A stretch of DNA of 64,000 nt, taken from positions 112,420 through 176,419 of the forward strand of contig NZ_JAPWHW010000010.1 in NCBI RefSeq assembly GCF_028369135.1, written 5' to 3'. The position numbers were made by a program, and so were the translations under genes. Below, piece after piece: positions 1-8,468 of this stretch (the first letter of the stretch is position 1; each line of letters begins with the position of its first letter). Below the pieces are notes generated by a model that was not told the DNA's origin, did not search any database, and saw only the letters and a list, made by a program, of their open reading frames with translations. Origin of the DNA: Roseovarius sp. ZX-A-9 (GTDB lineage: Bacteria > Pseudomonadota > Alphaproteobacteria > Rhodobacterales > Rhodobacteraceae).

Positions 1-215
1 ACTTGAGGCTGAGTGATGAACGTTTCATGGGGTTGATCCTCACGGTTTTCACGTGCTGTGCAACATTTCTCGCCGGATCACCACGAATCCCGAAAAGGGC
101 TTTCCACTTGCCCGAAATATCACGGGGTCCGGGGCCGCGCCCCGGGCTGCGTGCGGGCAAACTGACATGCGCGCGCGACACGCACGCAGCCCGGGATCAA
201 GCCATGCTGACGGGA

Positions 216-243
216 AAGAGAAAACCCCGCCGGAGCGGGGTTT
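216..243 (-). terminator. Rho-independent terminator of the methyltransferase operon
   Basis: Read leftward, a GC stem (AACCCCGC pairing with GCGGGGTT around a four-base loop) is followed by a T-rich tract. It lies about 25 bases past the stop codon of the leftward methyltransferase gene, so it closes that operon. Positions 1-215 show no convincing gene. Confidence 0.85.
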
Positions 244-265
244 GTCGGTCTCTCTTCAGGTCAGC

Positions 266-1327
266 TTAGCTGCGACGGCGGCGCCCGCCAACGCGGCCAG
301 CCCGGCCACGGCCTTCATGCCCGGCCTTGGGCGCGACCTTGTTGAACTCGATCCATTTGCCACCATGCGGATCGTTGTTGGTCAGAAAGTTGGCGGCGTA
401 GATCGCTTCCATTTCCTTGCCCGCCCGTGGCTTGGTGCTGCCCAGGCCGAACAGTTGGCAGAAGGTCTCGTCGTCCATATCGTCGGGCAGGATCAGGCCG
501 CTTTCGGCAACCTCGGCCTTTTTGGCGGCGATCTCGGCCTGTTTTACGGGCAGGGCGATCGGATTCATGATGGCGCTGGTCATGCCGGCGCCCATCGCCA
601 TGGGCAGAAAGGCGTTGTTGATGCCGTGGCGGTTGGGCAGGCCAAAGCTGATGTTCGAAGCCCCACAAGTGGTGTTCACGCCCAGTTCCTCGCGCAGGCG
701 GCGCACGAGGGCAAAGACCTGAAGCCCGGCGGTGGCCATCGCGCCGATGGGCATGACCAGCGGATCGACCACGATGTCATGGGCGGGAATGCCGAAATCG
801 GCGGCGCGCTGGACGATCTTCTTGGCCACTTCGAAGCGTACGTTGGGGTCTTCGGAGATGCCGGTGTCGTCATTGGAGATGGCAACGACAGGCACGTTGT
901 ATTTCTTGACCAGCGGCAGCACGAATTCCAGCCGGTCTTCCTCGCCGGTGACCGAGTTCAGCAGCGGGCGGCCATGTGCGGCTTTCAGCCCGGCTTCCAG
1001 CGCCGCCGGAACGGAGCTGTCGATGCATAGCGGCAGGTCGACCAGCCCCTGCACCAGTTCGATGATCTTGGTCATCAGCGGTGGCTCGGTCTCGTTCGGG
1101 TTGGGGTTGGAATTGTAGACCACGCCCGCGTTGATATCGAGCACGGTCGCGCCCGCCGCGGCCTGGGCGATGGCGTCGGATTCCACGGTCGAGAAATCGC
1201 CCGCTTCCAGTTCCGCGGCAAGTTTCTTGCGGCCCGTCGGGTTGATCCGCTCACCGATCACGCAGAACGGTTCGTCGAACCCGATCACGGCTGTTTTCGT
1301 TTTGCTTTCGACGATCGTGCGGGTCAT
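266..1327 (-). CDS. Methyltetrahydrofolate:cobalamin methyltransferase (pterin-binding methionine synthase subunit)
   Basis: This 353-residue protein corresponds to the pterin-binding TIM barrel of MetH as a separate polypeptide. It should move the methyl group of 5-methyltetrahydrofolate to the cobalamin of a partner protein. GERINPTGRK near residues 25-34 and the DINAGV segment are typical pterin-binding motifs. No homocysteine-binding or B12-binding module is attached. Split methionine synthases of this kind are known in Phaeobacter and relatives. The ATG at 1327 was chosen because AGGA lies seven bases upstream; an ATG at 1345 is less likely. It follows metF on the same strand, which suits a methyl-transfer operon. 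The C-terminus is short and Arg/Gly-rich. Confidence 0.9.
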   Translation of the reverse strand: MTRTIVESKTKTAVIGFDEPFCVIGERINPTGRKKLAAELEAGDFSTVESDAIAQAAAGATVLDINAGVVYNSNPNPNETEPPLMTKIIELVQGLVDLPLCIDSSVPAALEAGLKAAHGRPLLNSVTGEEDRLEFVLPLVKKYNVPVVAISNDDTGISEDPNVRFEVAKKIVQRAADFGIPAHDIVVDPLVMPIGAMATAGLQVFALVRRLREELGVNTTCGASNISFGLPNRHGINNAFLPMAMGAGMTSAIMNPIALPVKQAEIAAKKAEVAESGLILPDDMDDETFCQLFGLGSTKPRAGKEMEAIYAANFLTNNDPHGGKWIEFNKVAPKAGHEGRGRAGRVGGRRRRS

Positions 1328-1421
1328 GCAGGTATCCTTTGGCAATGCAGAAGTTGAGAGCAGGCGCGCGCAAGCGCGGCCTGTCAGCGAATTGGGTGGT
1401 CAGGTTGCGGCAGGTCGGGTC

Positions 1422-1844
1422 TTAGCCCAGCCGTTGGCAACGGGTGTCGACGACCGCGCCGGAATCCGGGCTTTGAAACCGGTTGCTGAGGAATTGCGGA
1501 TCGCCGGTGGGTCGTGCGTAGACGGAGAAGATGGCATGGTTGCCATCCTGCGGATGCATCTGGAAGTGGAAGAGATATTCTGACGAACTCACATCGGGCG
1601 GGCTGAGCAGCCAGCGACCGCCGCCGCGCACGTTGTAGATGCCGCTGGTCTGCGCGTAGATGATCGTGCCCTGATGATAGAGCGACTGGTCGGGGTAGAT
1701 CTGCAGCTCCAGATCGATGGAATAGATCGGAGAGTTGACGACGCAGCGCCAGTACCCTGCCGGGTTGGTGGGCTGGATCTGGGCGGCCAGACCGCTGGGA
1801 AGAATGAACGCGATAAGGCATAAAAGAAGCTGTTGGATACGCAT
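1422..1844 (-). CDS. Small secreted protein of unknown function
   Basis: The 140-residue product starts with a clear signal peptide: MRIQQ, then a hydrophobic stretch ending near LAAQ at about residue 21. The mature part is rich in aromatic residues and beta-type segments and has two cysteines, one near the middle and one near the end, that could form a disulfide in the periplasm. A GGAG ribosome-binding site precedes the ATG. It sits between metF and the pterin-binding methyltransferase, but nothing in the sequence ties it to methyl transfer. I do not recognise the family. Confidence 0.75.
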   Translation of the reverse strand: MRIQQLLLCLIAFILPSGLAAQIQPTNPAGYWRCVVNSPIYSIDLELQIYPDQSLYHQGTIIYAQTSGIYNVRGGGRWLLSPPDVSSSEYLFHFQMHPQDGNHAIFSVYARPTGDPQFLSNRFQSPDSGAVVDTRCQRLG

Positions 1845-1913
1845 GGGCTCCGCTCCTGCATGATGTGGATGCAGTCACCTTAGCGCGCAGGCACGGTTTT
1901 CTCCAAAGCACTT

Positions 1914-2855
1914 TCATGCCTGCGATGCAGCGTCTTTTGCCGGAACAGCGGCTGAACCGCCATGCTCGATTGCCCATGTGGCGTTCGCCTTGATCCCGCC
2001 GAGCGGGAAGAAGTGCACGTTGGTCACGTTGAAATCGGGGTGCGCGGCCTTGTGCGCGGCCAGTTCCGTCAGCACGTCGGTCGGCTCGTAGGGCAGCAGC
2101 AGCTTGGTCACGTCCATGGCGCGCTTTTGCAGCACTTTCAGCGACGGGCCGACGCCACAGGCGATAGCGAACTTGATCAGCGTCTGCAGTTTCGCGGGGC
2201 CGGCGATGCCGATATGGATGGGCAGGGTGATCCCGGCCGCGGCAAGGCTGTCGGCCCATGCGATGATCGGTTTGGCGTCAAAGGCGAACTGGGTGGCCAA
2301 CGCCATTTCGGCATCGGTGGTTTCGCTGAATTTCTGTTTCCAGCGCAGGGCGTCATCCACGTTTTTCATCGATCCGTCCGGGTCGATGTCGCGGTTGCCC
2401 TCGGGGTGGCCTGCGACGTGCAGACGCTTGAAGCCGGCCTTGTCGAATTCGCCGCTCTCCAGCAACTGCATCGAGCTGTGGAAATCGCCATGGGGCTTGT
2501 CGACGCCGCCTGCCAGCAGAAGCGCCTGTTTCACGTCTGCTTCGCCCTGGTAGCGGGCGATCCAGTCGGCCAGTGTCGCGCGATCGCGGATGATGCGGGC
2601 GGGAAAATGCGGCATTACCGGGTAGCCTTCGGCATTCAGGCGCTTGGCGGTTGCCACCATTTCCTCGATCGGAGTGCCTTCGATATGGGCGATGTAGACG
2701 CGCGTGCCTTCGGGCAGCAGATCGCGAAAACTCTCGATCTTCTCGGCGGTGCGCGGCATCACCTCGATCGAATAGCCCTGCAGCAGCGCCTCGACCTTGC
2801 CATTGACCGGCGGCGTGCCGGATTTCTCGCGTTTTCTGAAGTTCAAAAGCGCCAT
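1914..2855 (-). CDS. metF: Methylenetetrahydrofolate reductase
   Basis: The 313-residue protein resembles flavin-dependent methylenetetrahydrofolate reductases of the MetF type, which make the 5-methyltetrahydrofolate used for methionine synthesis. It has the expected TIM-barrel segments (YIAHIEG, PHFPARI, LLLAGGVDKP, PIHIGIAG). The start at 2855 is favoured by GGAGG five bases upstream. An alternative ATG at 2885 would overlap the upstream stop codon as ATGA and add ten residues. It lies between a small virulence-factor family gene and the methyltransferase of the next step, so substrate and product link the operon. Confidence 0.88.
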   Translation of the reverse strand: MALLNFRKREKSGTPPVNGKVEALLQGYSIEVMPRTAEKIESFRDLLPEGTRVYIAHIEGTPIEEMVATAKRLNAEGYPVMPHFPARIIRDRATLADWIARYQGEADVKQALLLAGGVDKPHGDFHSSMQLLESGEFDKAGFKRLHVAGHPEGNRDIDPDGSMKNVDDALRWKQKFSETTDAEMALATQFAFDAKPIIAWADSLAAAGITLPIHIGIAGPAKLQTLIKFAIACGVGPSLKVLQKRAMDVTKLLLPYEPTDVLTELAAHKAAHPDFNVTNVHFFPLGGIKANATWAIEHGGSAAVPAKDAASQA

Positions 2856-2881
2856 TGCGGCCTCCCAAATACCCGAAGGTG

Positions 2882-3208
2882 TCATGCAGTTTGATCGTCG
2901 GAGCGGTGATCCGGTTCCCAGCCGTTATTGGCGATCAGGGCCTTGATCCGGTCCTTGTCGTATTCGGCATCAATCCGCGCGGCTTCGGCATCGGCCACCG
3001 CGTCCGGGTCGCCTTCGACGGGGTAGGGGGCGGCCTTGCGCCATTCGGCAAGGTAGTCATCCGTCCCACCCGCGCCTGTTTTCATTGCGGCACGGTCGAT
3101 GGCCTGCTCGAACCGCTCGGGCAATTGCCGCTTTGAGCCACGGCGCCCCTTGCCGACGATGATCTGCGCGGGAATGTCGCGCCAGTAGACTATGATGACA
3201 TCAGGCAT
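2882..3208 (-). CDS. Small virulence-factor family protein (PF13769-like)
   Basis: This 108-residue charged protein starts MPDVIIVYWRDIPAQ and looks like the small 'virulence factor' family that often lies directly upstream of metF in Rhodobacteraceae. The family name is historical and there is no sign of a role in virulence here. No signal peptide or membrane segment is visible. The ATG at 3208 matches the conserved N-terminus. Its biochemical role is unknown; being first in a folate/methionine operon suggests an accessory part in one-carbon metabolism, which is inference. Confidence 0.78.
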   Translation of the reverse strand: MPDVIIVYWRDIPAQIIVGKGRRGSKRQLPERFEQAIDRAAMKTGAGGTDDYLAEWRKAAPYPVEGDPDAVADAEAARIDAEYDKDRIKALIANNGWEPDHRSDDQTA

Positions 3209-3443
3209 TTCGTGATTCCCCGGTTGGTCGCTTCTCTCTAATGCATGCCGTTGGCCGCATACGGCCTGATTTCGACATGACGGACGCATGGAGCGACGTT
3301 GCCTTTTCTAAGTGCTGTGGCGGTGTTTGACCACAGCCGCCCATTCCCGAAATTCTCATCATCAAGATGAGCCACGGCAATGCTTGCGCAACCATCGCGA
3401 AAGTCATACCTTGAGAGCAACTCGAAATGGAGGGCGTATCGTT

Positions 3444-4559
3444 ATGACGCCCAGGCGTCCCGAAGGTGCGGGCGCGTTCCCGGAACCGGTAGAGAGCCCC
3501 GCGCCGAAACCGCCCAGTCGTGGCCCGTTATACGCGGCCCTCGACCTGGGGACCAATAGTTGCAGGATGCTGATTGCCGAACCTCGCGGCAATCAGTTTC
3601 GAGTCGTGGACAGCTTTTCGAAATCGGTGCAGCTGGGGGCGGGGCTGGAAATGTCCGGGCGCCTGTCGCGCGCCTCGATCGGACGCACGATTCAGGCGCT
3701 CAGGGTTTGCCAGCAGAAGCTGAAACGCCACAAGGTCGAACGGATGCGCCTGGTCGCCACCGAGGCATGCAGGCGGGCCGATAACGGTGATGCCTTCATG
3801 GAGCGGGTGCGGCGCGAAACCGGCCTCAAGCTTGATGTCATCTCGCCGTTGGAAGAGGCGCAGCTGGCGGTGGTGTCCTGTGCGCCGCTGGTCAACCGCA
3901 ACACCGATCAATTGCTGGTGGTGGATATCGGCGGCGGCTCGACCGAGCTGGTCTGGATCGACCTGCGCGGCGTGCCGCACAGTGACCGCCCGCGCGCGAT
4001 CATGCGGCTGCATGGCGGGTTTCACACGGTCGAGGATCAGGTGCCGCGCGCTCGTGTCGTGGACTGGATCAGCGTACCGCTGGGCGTGGCGACACTGCGC
4101 GATCAGTTTCAGGACGTGGAAGACGACGCGGCACGCTTTGCCCTGATGAGCTGGTTTTTCGAAGAGAACCTGGCAGAGTTTGCCCCCTACAAGCGTGAGC
4201 AGACACGCGAAGGATTTCAGATCGTGGGCACCTCGGGAACGGTCACGACCGTGGCGGCCAGCCATCTGGGCCTGCGCCGCTATGATCGCAACCGGGTCGA
4301 CGGGCTGCAAATGAACTCTGACGAGATCGACGCGGTGATCCGGTCGTACCTGGCGCTGGGGCCGATCGGGCGGCGGCGCGACCCGCGCATCGGTCTGGAC
4401 CGGCAGGCGCTGATCATGTCCGGTGCCGCGATCCTGCAGGCGCTCTTGCGCTGCTGGCCCACCGATCGGCTGTCAGTGGCGGATCGCGGCCTGCGCGAGG
4501 GCATGCTATATGCGCTGATGTCGGCGGATGGTGTTTTGACGGATGGGAATGCGAGATGA
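3444..4559 (+). CDS. Ppx/GppA family exopolyphosphatase
   Basis: The 371-residue protein carries the ASKHA phosphate-binding motifs of the Ppx/GppA family: [12 protein letters not shown] near residues 32-43 and [12 protein letters not shown] near 160-171. The family hydrolyses polyphosphate or pppGpp. The length matches the short form without the C-terminal HD extension of E. coli Ppx. A GGAGGG site nine bases upstream supports the ATG at 3444. The stop codon overlaps the start of rlmE as ATGA, so the two are translationally coupled, a pairing common in this family of bacteria. Which of the two substrates is used cannot be read from sequence. Confidence 0.9.
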   Translation: MTPRRPEGAGAFPEPVESPAPKPPSRGPLYAALDLGTNSCRMLIAEPRGNQFRVVDSFSKSVQLGAGLEMSGRLSRASIGRTIQALRVCQQKLKRHKVERMRLVATEACRRADNGDAFMERVRRETGLKLDVISPLEEAQLAVVSCAPLVNRNTDQLLVVDIGGGSTELVWIDLRGVPHSDRPRAIMRLHGGFHTVEDQVPRARVVDWISVPLGVATLRDQFQDVEDDAARFALMSWFFEENLAEFAPYKREQTREGFQIVGTSGTVTTVAASHLGLRRYDRNRVDGLQMNSDEIDAVIRSYLALGPIGRRRDPRIGLDRQALIMSGAAILQALLRCWPTDRLSVADRGLREGMLYALMSADGVLTDGNAR

Positions 4560-5272
4560 ACAAGGGGCCGGACGGCAAGAACACATCGGGGCGGGGTCAG
4601 CGCGATCTGACGGTCAAGGTCAAGACCGCGCGCGGGCGTCGGGCGTCTTCGACCCGTTGGCTGCAACGGCAGTTGAATGACCCCTATGTGAAACGTGCCC
4701 AGAACGAGGGATACCGAGGCCGCGCGGCCTTCAAGATCATGGAGCTTGACGACAAGTACCGCTTTCTCGTGCCAGGCGCGCGGGTGGTCGATCTGGGCGC
4801 CGCTCCGGGGGGCTGGGTCCAGGTGGCAGTGCCGCGGATCAATGCGCTGGGAGAGAAGAGCGGCAAGGCCGTGGGCCGGATCATTGGTGTCGACCTGCAA
4901 GAGATGGAGCCGGTCCCGGGGGCCGAGTTGCATGTGCTCGATTTCATGGGCGAGGGGGCCGAGGAACAGATCAAGGTCTGGCTGGACGGCAAGGCCGACG
5001 TGGTCATGTCCGACATGGCCGCATCCAGTTCCGGCCACAAGCAGACCGACCACCTGCGCATCATCTCGCTGTGCGAGGCGGCGGCATACCTCGCGTTCGA
5101 CGTGCTGGTAGAAGGCGGCACCTTCGTCTCCAAGGTTCTGGCGGGCGGGGCCGAGGGCGAGTTGCAGAAACTGCTGAAACAGCGCTTTACCAAGGTGGCC
5201 AACGTGAAGCCGCCCGCGTCGCGGTCCGACAGTTCAGAGAAATTCGTGGTTGCCACAGGGTTTCGCGGCTGA
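4556..5272 (+). CDS. rlmE: 23S rRNA (uridine-2552-2'-O)-methyltransferase RlmE/FtsJ
   Basis: The 238-residue protein is an FtsJ-type methyltransferase that modifies U2552 of 23S rRNA with S-adenosylmethionine. The SAM motif DLGAAPGGW lies near residues 79-87, with the catalytic Lys near residue 60 (AAFKIMEL) and [10 protein letters not shown] further on. The first 30 or so residues form a basic extension absent from E. coli RlmE. It overlaps the Ppx/GppA stop codon by four bases. Confidence 0.93.
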   Translation: MNKGPDGKNTSGRGQRDLTVKVKTARGRRASSTRWLQRQLNDPYVKRAQNEGYRGRAAFKIMELDDKYRFLVPGARVVDLGAAPGGWVQVAVPRINALGEKSGKAVGRIIGVDLQEMEPVPGAELHVLDFMGEGAEEQIKVWLDGKADVVMSDMAASSSGHKQTDHLRIISLCEAAAYLAFDVLVEGGTFVSKVLAGGAEGELQKLLKQRFTKVANVKPPASRSDSSEKFVVATGFRG

Positions 5273-5283
5273 GGTCGGGTGGC

Positions 5284-5454
5284 TCAGCGCAAGGAGCGCT
5301 GGGCGTGGTCCAGAAACATCGAGCAGCTGCGGGCGTCAAGCTCTGCCGTGCCCTTGCAGTGGGCGCCGACCTGCGTTGCGAAATCGCACTGGCGGATCAG
5401 TTCGAACAGGCGCGCATGGCGCGGTGGTGCGGGCGAAAAGGGGCGTGCGAACAT
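5284..5454 (-). CDS. Small hypothetical protein, 56 aa
   Basis: A short leftward frame starts MFARPFSPAPPRHARLF and ends CSMFLDHAQRSLR. It has a GAGG site six bases before its ATG, and it ends 11 bases from the convergent rlmE stop codon. Three cysteines are spaced along the protein and its composition looks like a real cytosolic protein rather than a shadow frame. I recognise no domain. Conservation in related genomes would be needed to confirm it. Confidence 0.5.
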   Translation of the reverse strand: MFARPFSPAPPRHARLFELIRQCDFATQVGAHCKGTAELDARSCSMFLDHAQRSLR

Positions 5455-5644
5455 GGCGGCCTCGCGGGATGATGACGCGTATCAAGGCCATACCATGCCC
5501 TGGAAATGCGACATTTCCAGAGCGTTCCGGGTGCGGAATAGGGGCAATTTCGCTCCATGCGGCTGTTTCAGCGAGCGTTGGCCTCGACGCCGACCGCTTG
5601 ATTGTGGGCATCCCTGAAGTCTGTTTTATACGATCTTCCTTGGG

Positions 5645-6208
5645 TCACTTGGAAGCTAACTGCTCCGATTGCTGCGAAGCACCGGAGTCGTTTGAAACTT
5701 CTTCGCCATCAAGACGATTTAGCATATTGACGATAAACGTTGTAAAGGCTTCGCCCCATTTTGTTGCCCGTTCCATTTCTTCGACCGGAACTGCGTCAAC
5801 GGCCAAGCCTTCTTGACCCGTTCGCTCAAATATTGCGAACACGACATAGTTGTCGTCGGCCAAAAGATACCCTGCGCAATGCCCGTGGGCTATTTTGTTC
5901 CTCGGCTTAGAATGGCGTTCATAAAGCCTTTTGTGCTTCTTTAAGAACTTGATGGCTTTTTCAGCAGAATCCAGCTGTTTGATCAGGCGGATCATTTCGG
6001 CGAGTTTGCCCGAACCGCTCTGCTTGCCGATGTTGTCGGCGGCTTCGTGGTATGGTACCCGCATGAGATGCGCCAGAAGCATCGCTAAAGCGCCGTCAAG
6101 CGTTCCCCATGCAAGAACAAGGTCTAGCATCGCTTCGCGGTGGAACGGCTTTAGCGCTGGAGTGTAGTTTCCGGCTTCCAGTTCATGGTTGAGCGTTCTT
6201 TCGTCCAT
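5645..6208 (-). CDS. HEPN-like protein of unknown function (orphan)
   Basis: This 187-residue, largely helical protein has RNKIAH at residues 103-108, which fits the R-x4-6-H motif of HEPN domains, a fold that includes many RNases of toxin-antitoxin and defence systems. The upstream helices (FHREAMLDLVLAWGTLDGAL) suit a four-helix HEPN bundle. No nucleotidyltransferase (MNT) antitoxin partner is adjacent. The gene and its upstream region are visibly less G+C-rich than the neighbours, which suggests transfer. A perfect palindrome lies just upstream. The HEPN assignment rests on one short motif plus helical character, so the function is open. Confidence 0.6.
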   Translation of the reverse strand: MDERTLNHELEAGNYTPALKPFHREAMLDLVLAWGTLDGALAMLLAHLMRVPYHEAADNIGKQSGSGKLAEMIRLIKQLDSAEKAIKFLKKHKRLYERHSKPRNKIAHGHCAGYLLADDNYVVFAIFERTGQEGLAVDAVPVEEMERATKWGEAFTTFIVNMLNRLDGEEVSNDSGASQQSEQLASK

Positions 6209-6225
6209 GCTTGGCCCTTTCGACC

Positions 6226-6241
6226 TTCACGAATTCGTGAA
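6226..6241. promoter_or_regulatory. Perfect 16-bp palindrome upstream of the HEPN-like gene
   Basis: TTCACGAATTCGTGAA is a perfect palindrome 18 bases before the start codon of the leftward HEPN-like gene, at the place expected for an operator in or next to the core promoter. The site is directly visible; a repressor that binds it is inferred. Confidence 0.45.
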
Positions 6242-6355
6242 TAGTTCGTGCGGCTTGTCATTTTTTTCAGCCAATCCCGTGACATGTAATGCAACAAGCA
6301 AAGCGACAATCGTCCTTCAAATATTACATCAAAAAAAATGATTTAAAGGGGATTG

Positions 6356-6445
6356 TGGCGGAGAGACAGGGATTCGAACCCTGGGACCCCGTGAAGGGTC
6401 AACGGTTTTCGAGACCGCCCCGTTCGACCACTCCGGCACCTCTCC
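6356..6445 (-). tRNA. tRNA-Ser(CGA)
   Basis: The 90-base leftward gene folds as a type II tRNA: acceptor GGAGAGG pairing with TCTCTCC, anticodon loop CTCGAAA (anticodon CGA, reading UCG), a long variable arm and a GGTTCGAATCC T-arm. The 3' CCA is encoded. The long variable arm and anticodon agree on serine. Confidence 0.97.
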
Positions 6446-6464
6446 GCGGGGGTCTGGAGGCCAG

Positions 6465-6493
6465 CGTTTAATTGCCTTTTGCGGGCGAGACAA
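6465..6493 (-). promoter_or_regulatory. Promoter of tRNA-Ser
   Basis: Read leftward, TTGTCT is followed after exactly 17 bases by TAAACG, close to sigma-70 consensus. The -10 element lies about 20 bases upstream of the tRNA 5' end. Confidence 0.55.
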
Positions 6494-6582
6494 GGGGTTT
6501 TGCGTTGTTTGCCACGAGAAATCCAATACTCTGGCCCTGGCGCGTCCGAGCGGGGTTGCTGGCGGCGCGATGGGGGAGGAAT

Positions 6583-7428
6583 ATGGTGCTGAGATCACTG
6601 CGGAAAATTGTCGGCCCGGCGAGGCTTGTCGGGGTCTTGCTGATCGCGCTGGCCGGGGCTGCGATCGCTGTTGAGGGGGCTGATCGCCCCCGGCTGGAAG
6701 CCTTCCTGAAAGTGACAGGATTCGACGTGGCGCTGGAAAGCATTGCCATGTCGGCCAAGGACGCGCCGGAGATGCTGGGCATGTCGGCCAGCGACTTTGG
6801 CGCCGACTGGTCGCGCACTGCCGAGACCGTCTTTGCCAAAGAGGTATTGCACGAAATTGCGCTGGATATTCTGGACCAGACGCTGAGCGACGATTTGCTG
6901 ACGGCGGCGGCTGAATTCTACGCGTCGCCCCTTGGCGTGCGGCTGGTGGCCGAGGAAAACGCGTCTCATATGATCGAAGACACAGAGATGAAGCAGGCCG
7001 AGGGGGCTGCATTGCTCGAACAGGCGGAGCCCGGGCGGGTGGCGCAACTGATCCGTCTGACAGAGGCGGTGGACAGTGGCGATGTGGCGATTTCGTCAAT
7101 CCGCGAGGTGCAGGTGCGGTTCCTGATGGCGGCCTCGGCGGCAGGGGTCATCGACCGCGAGATCGACGAGGCGGCACTTCGGCAGATCCTTGGCGCGGGC
7201 GATGCCGAGCTGCGCGAATCGCTGAAAATCTCGGCGCTGAACGGCGCGGCGCATACCTATCGTTCGTTCAGCGAGGACGAACTTGCCGCCTATGCCGATG
7301 CGCTGGAAGCGCCAAAGATGCAGCAGGTCTATCAGCTTATGAATGCCATTCAGTTCGAGATCATGGCCGAACGGTTCGAGGTGCTGGCGCTGCGCATGGC
7401 CGATCTGGGGCCGGGGCAGGCGCTATGA
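6583..7428 (+). CDS. DUF2059 domain protein (first of a pair)
   Basis: The 281-residue protein has an N-terminal hydrophobic segment (about residues 10-30, LVGVLLIALAGAAIAV) that acts as a signal peptide or anchor. It is followed by all-helical DUF2059-type repeats containing F/Y-rich segments such as AAEFYASPLGVRLV. Its function is unknown; an envelope location is likely. The start at 6583 is set by GGGGGAGG just upstream. Its stop codon overlaps the start of a paralogue as ATGA. Confidence 0.75.
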   Translation: MVLRSLRKIVGPARLVGVLLIALAGAAIAVEGADRPRLEAFLKVTGFDVALESIAMSAKDAPEMLGMSASDFGADWSRTAETVFAKEVLHEIALDILDQTLSDDLLTAAAEFYASPLGVRLVAEENASHMIEDTEMKQAEGAALLEQAEPGRVAQLIRLTEAVDSGDVAISSIREVQVRFLMAASAAGVIDREIDEAALRQILGAGDAELRESLKISALNGAAHTYRSFSEDELAAYADALEAPKMQQVYQLMNAIQFEIMAERFEVLALRMADLGPGQAL

Positions 7429-8252
7429 TCGCGCGGCTGGCGGTCTTGTGTGCTGCCCTCTGGGCGTTTTGCATGCCACTCGGGGCGCAAGAGGCGCGCG
7501 AGACACAGTTACGCGAACTCTTCGAGGTGCTTGATGTGAAGGGCACTGTGGCCGTGATGCAGGCCGAGGGGGCCATCTACGGTGCCGAGATTGCCGAAGA
7601 GATGCTGCCCGACGCGGACCAGAAGGGCTGGGAACGCACGGTTGCGCGCATCTATAGCCCCGACCGGATGCAGCGACTGGTCGAGGCGGAGCTGGGCAAG
7701 GCGCTGGAGGGTACCGATCTGGACCCGTTGCTGACCTTCTTCGGCTCGGACCTGGGGGCGAATGTGATCGCGCTGGAGCTGGCCGCGCGCCGTGCCTTGA
7801 TGGACCCCGAGATCGAGGAGGCCGCGATGGTCAGGTCGGCGCGCCTGCGGGCGAGCGAGGATCCGGTCGTGGGGCCGATCGAGATGATCATCACCGAGGG
7901 CGATCTGATCGAGCTGAACGTCGCCGGGGCGCTCAATTCCAACATGATGTTCCTGCGCGGCCTGGTGGATGGCGGCGCGTTTGAAATGACCGAAGACGAC
8001 ATCCTGCGCGATGTGTGGGCGCAGGAGGAGGAGAGCCGCGCCGAGACCGAGGATTGGCTGCATGCCTTCTTGCTGCTGGCCTATGATCCGCTCAGCTTCG
8101 ATGATCTGGCGGCCTATGCGGCGCTTTACCGAAGCCCCGAGGGGCAGGCGCTGAACATGGCGCTCTTTACCTCGTATAACCGGATGTATGACGAATTGTC
8201 CTATCTGCTGGGGCAGGCCGTGGCGGCGCATATGAACAGCGAGCCGCTCTGA
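7425..8252 (+). CDS. DUF2059 domain protein (second of a pair)
   Basis: The 275-residue protein has a signal peptide of about 21 residues ending at LGAQ and two helical DUF2059-like units; LAAYAALYRSPEGQAL near the end matches the typical pattern. It is a paralogue of the preceding gene and is translationally coupled to it. The pair probably acts together in the periplasm, but no activity can be assigned. Confidence 0.75.
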   Translation: MIARLAVLCAALWAFCMPLGAQEARETQLRELFEVLDVKGTVAVMQAEGAIYGAEIAEEMLPDADQKGWERTVARIYSPDRMQRLVEAELGKALEGTDLDPLLTFFGSDLGANVIALELAARRALMDPEIEEAAMVRSARLRASEDPVVGPIEMIITEGDLIELNVAGALNSNMMFLRGLVDGGAFEMTEDDILRDVWAQEEESRAETEDWLHAFLLLAYDPLSFDDLAAYAALYRSPEGQALNMALFTSYNRMYDELSYLLGQAVAAHMNSEPL

Positions 8253-8300
8253 GAGGCCTTGCGGGTATTGCAGATGACGGATTTCGGCGGCCAAAACCGC

Positions 8301-8329
8301 TTGACTCGGGGGTGTGATCGCCCGATAAG
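8301..8329 (+). promoter_or_regulatory. Promoter of rplU-rpmA
   Basis: TTGACT, a 17-base spacer and GATAAG form a good sigma-70-type promoter. It lies about 140 bases before rplU, leaving a long leader in which ribosomal-protein control could act, though I see no defined riboswitch. Confidence 0.65.
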
Positions 8330-8468
8330 CCCGCATCTCGGCGGGGGTGGTCCCCGATCCGTGTTTGATATCTATACGCCGAACAAGGCGCGCCGTCCCA
8401 GGTGACCTATCAGGTCGCGAACACCCGCAAGGGGGCCGAAGGACGCGGAGAATGCGAAGGAAAACAAG

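Noticed and set aside
3209..3443. Possible SAM or SAH riboswitch before the methionine-related operon
   Set aside because: Hairpins exist (GCTGTGG/CCACAGC), but I could not match any riboswitch core.
6289..6471. 60-residue rightward frame with RQGFEPWDPV
   Set aside because: It is the antisense strand of tRNA-Ser(CGA).
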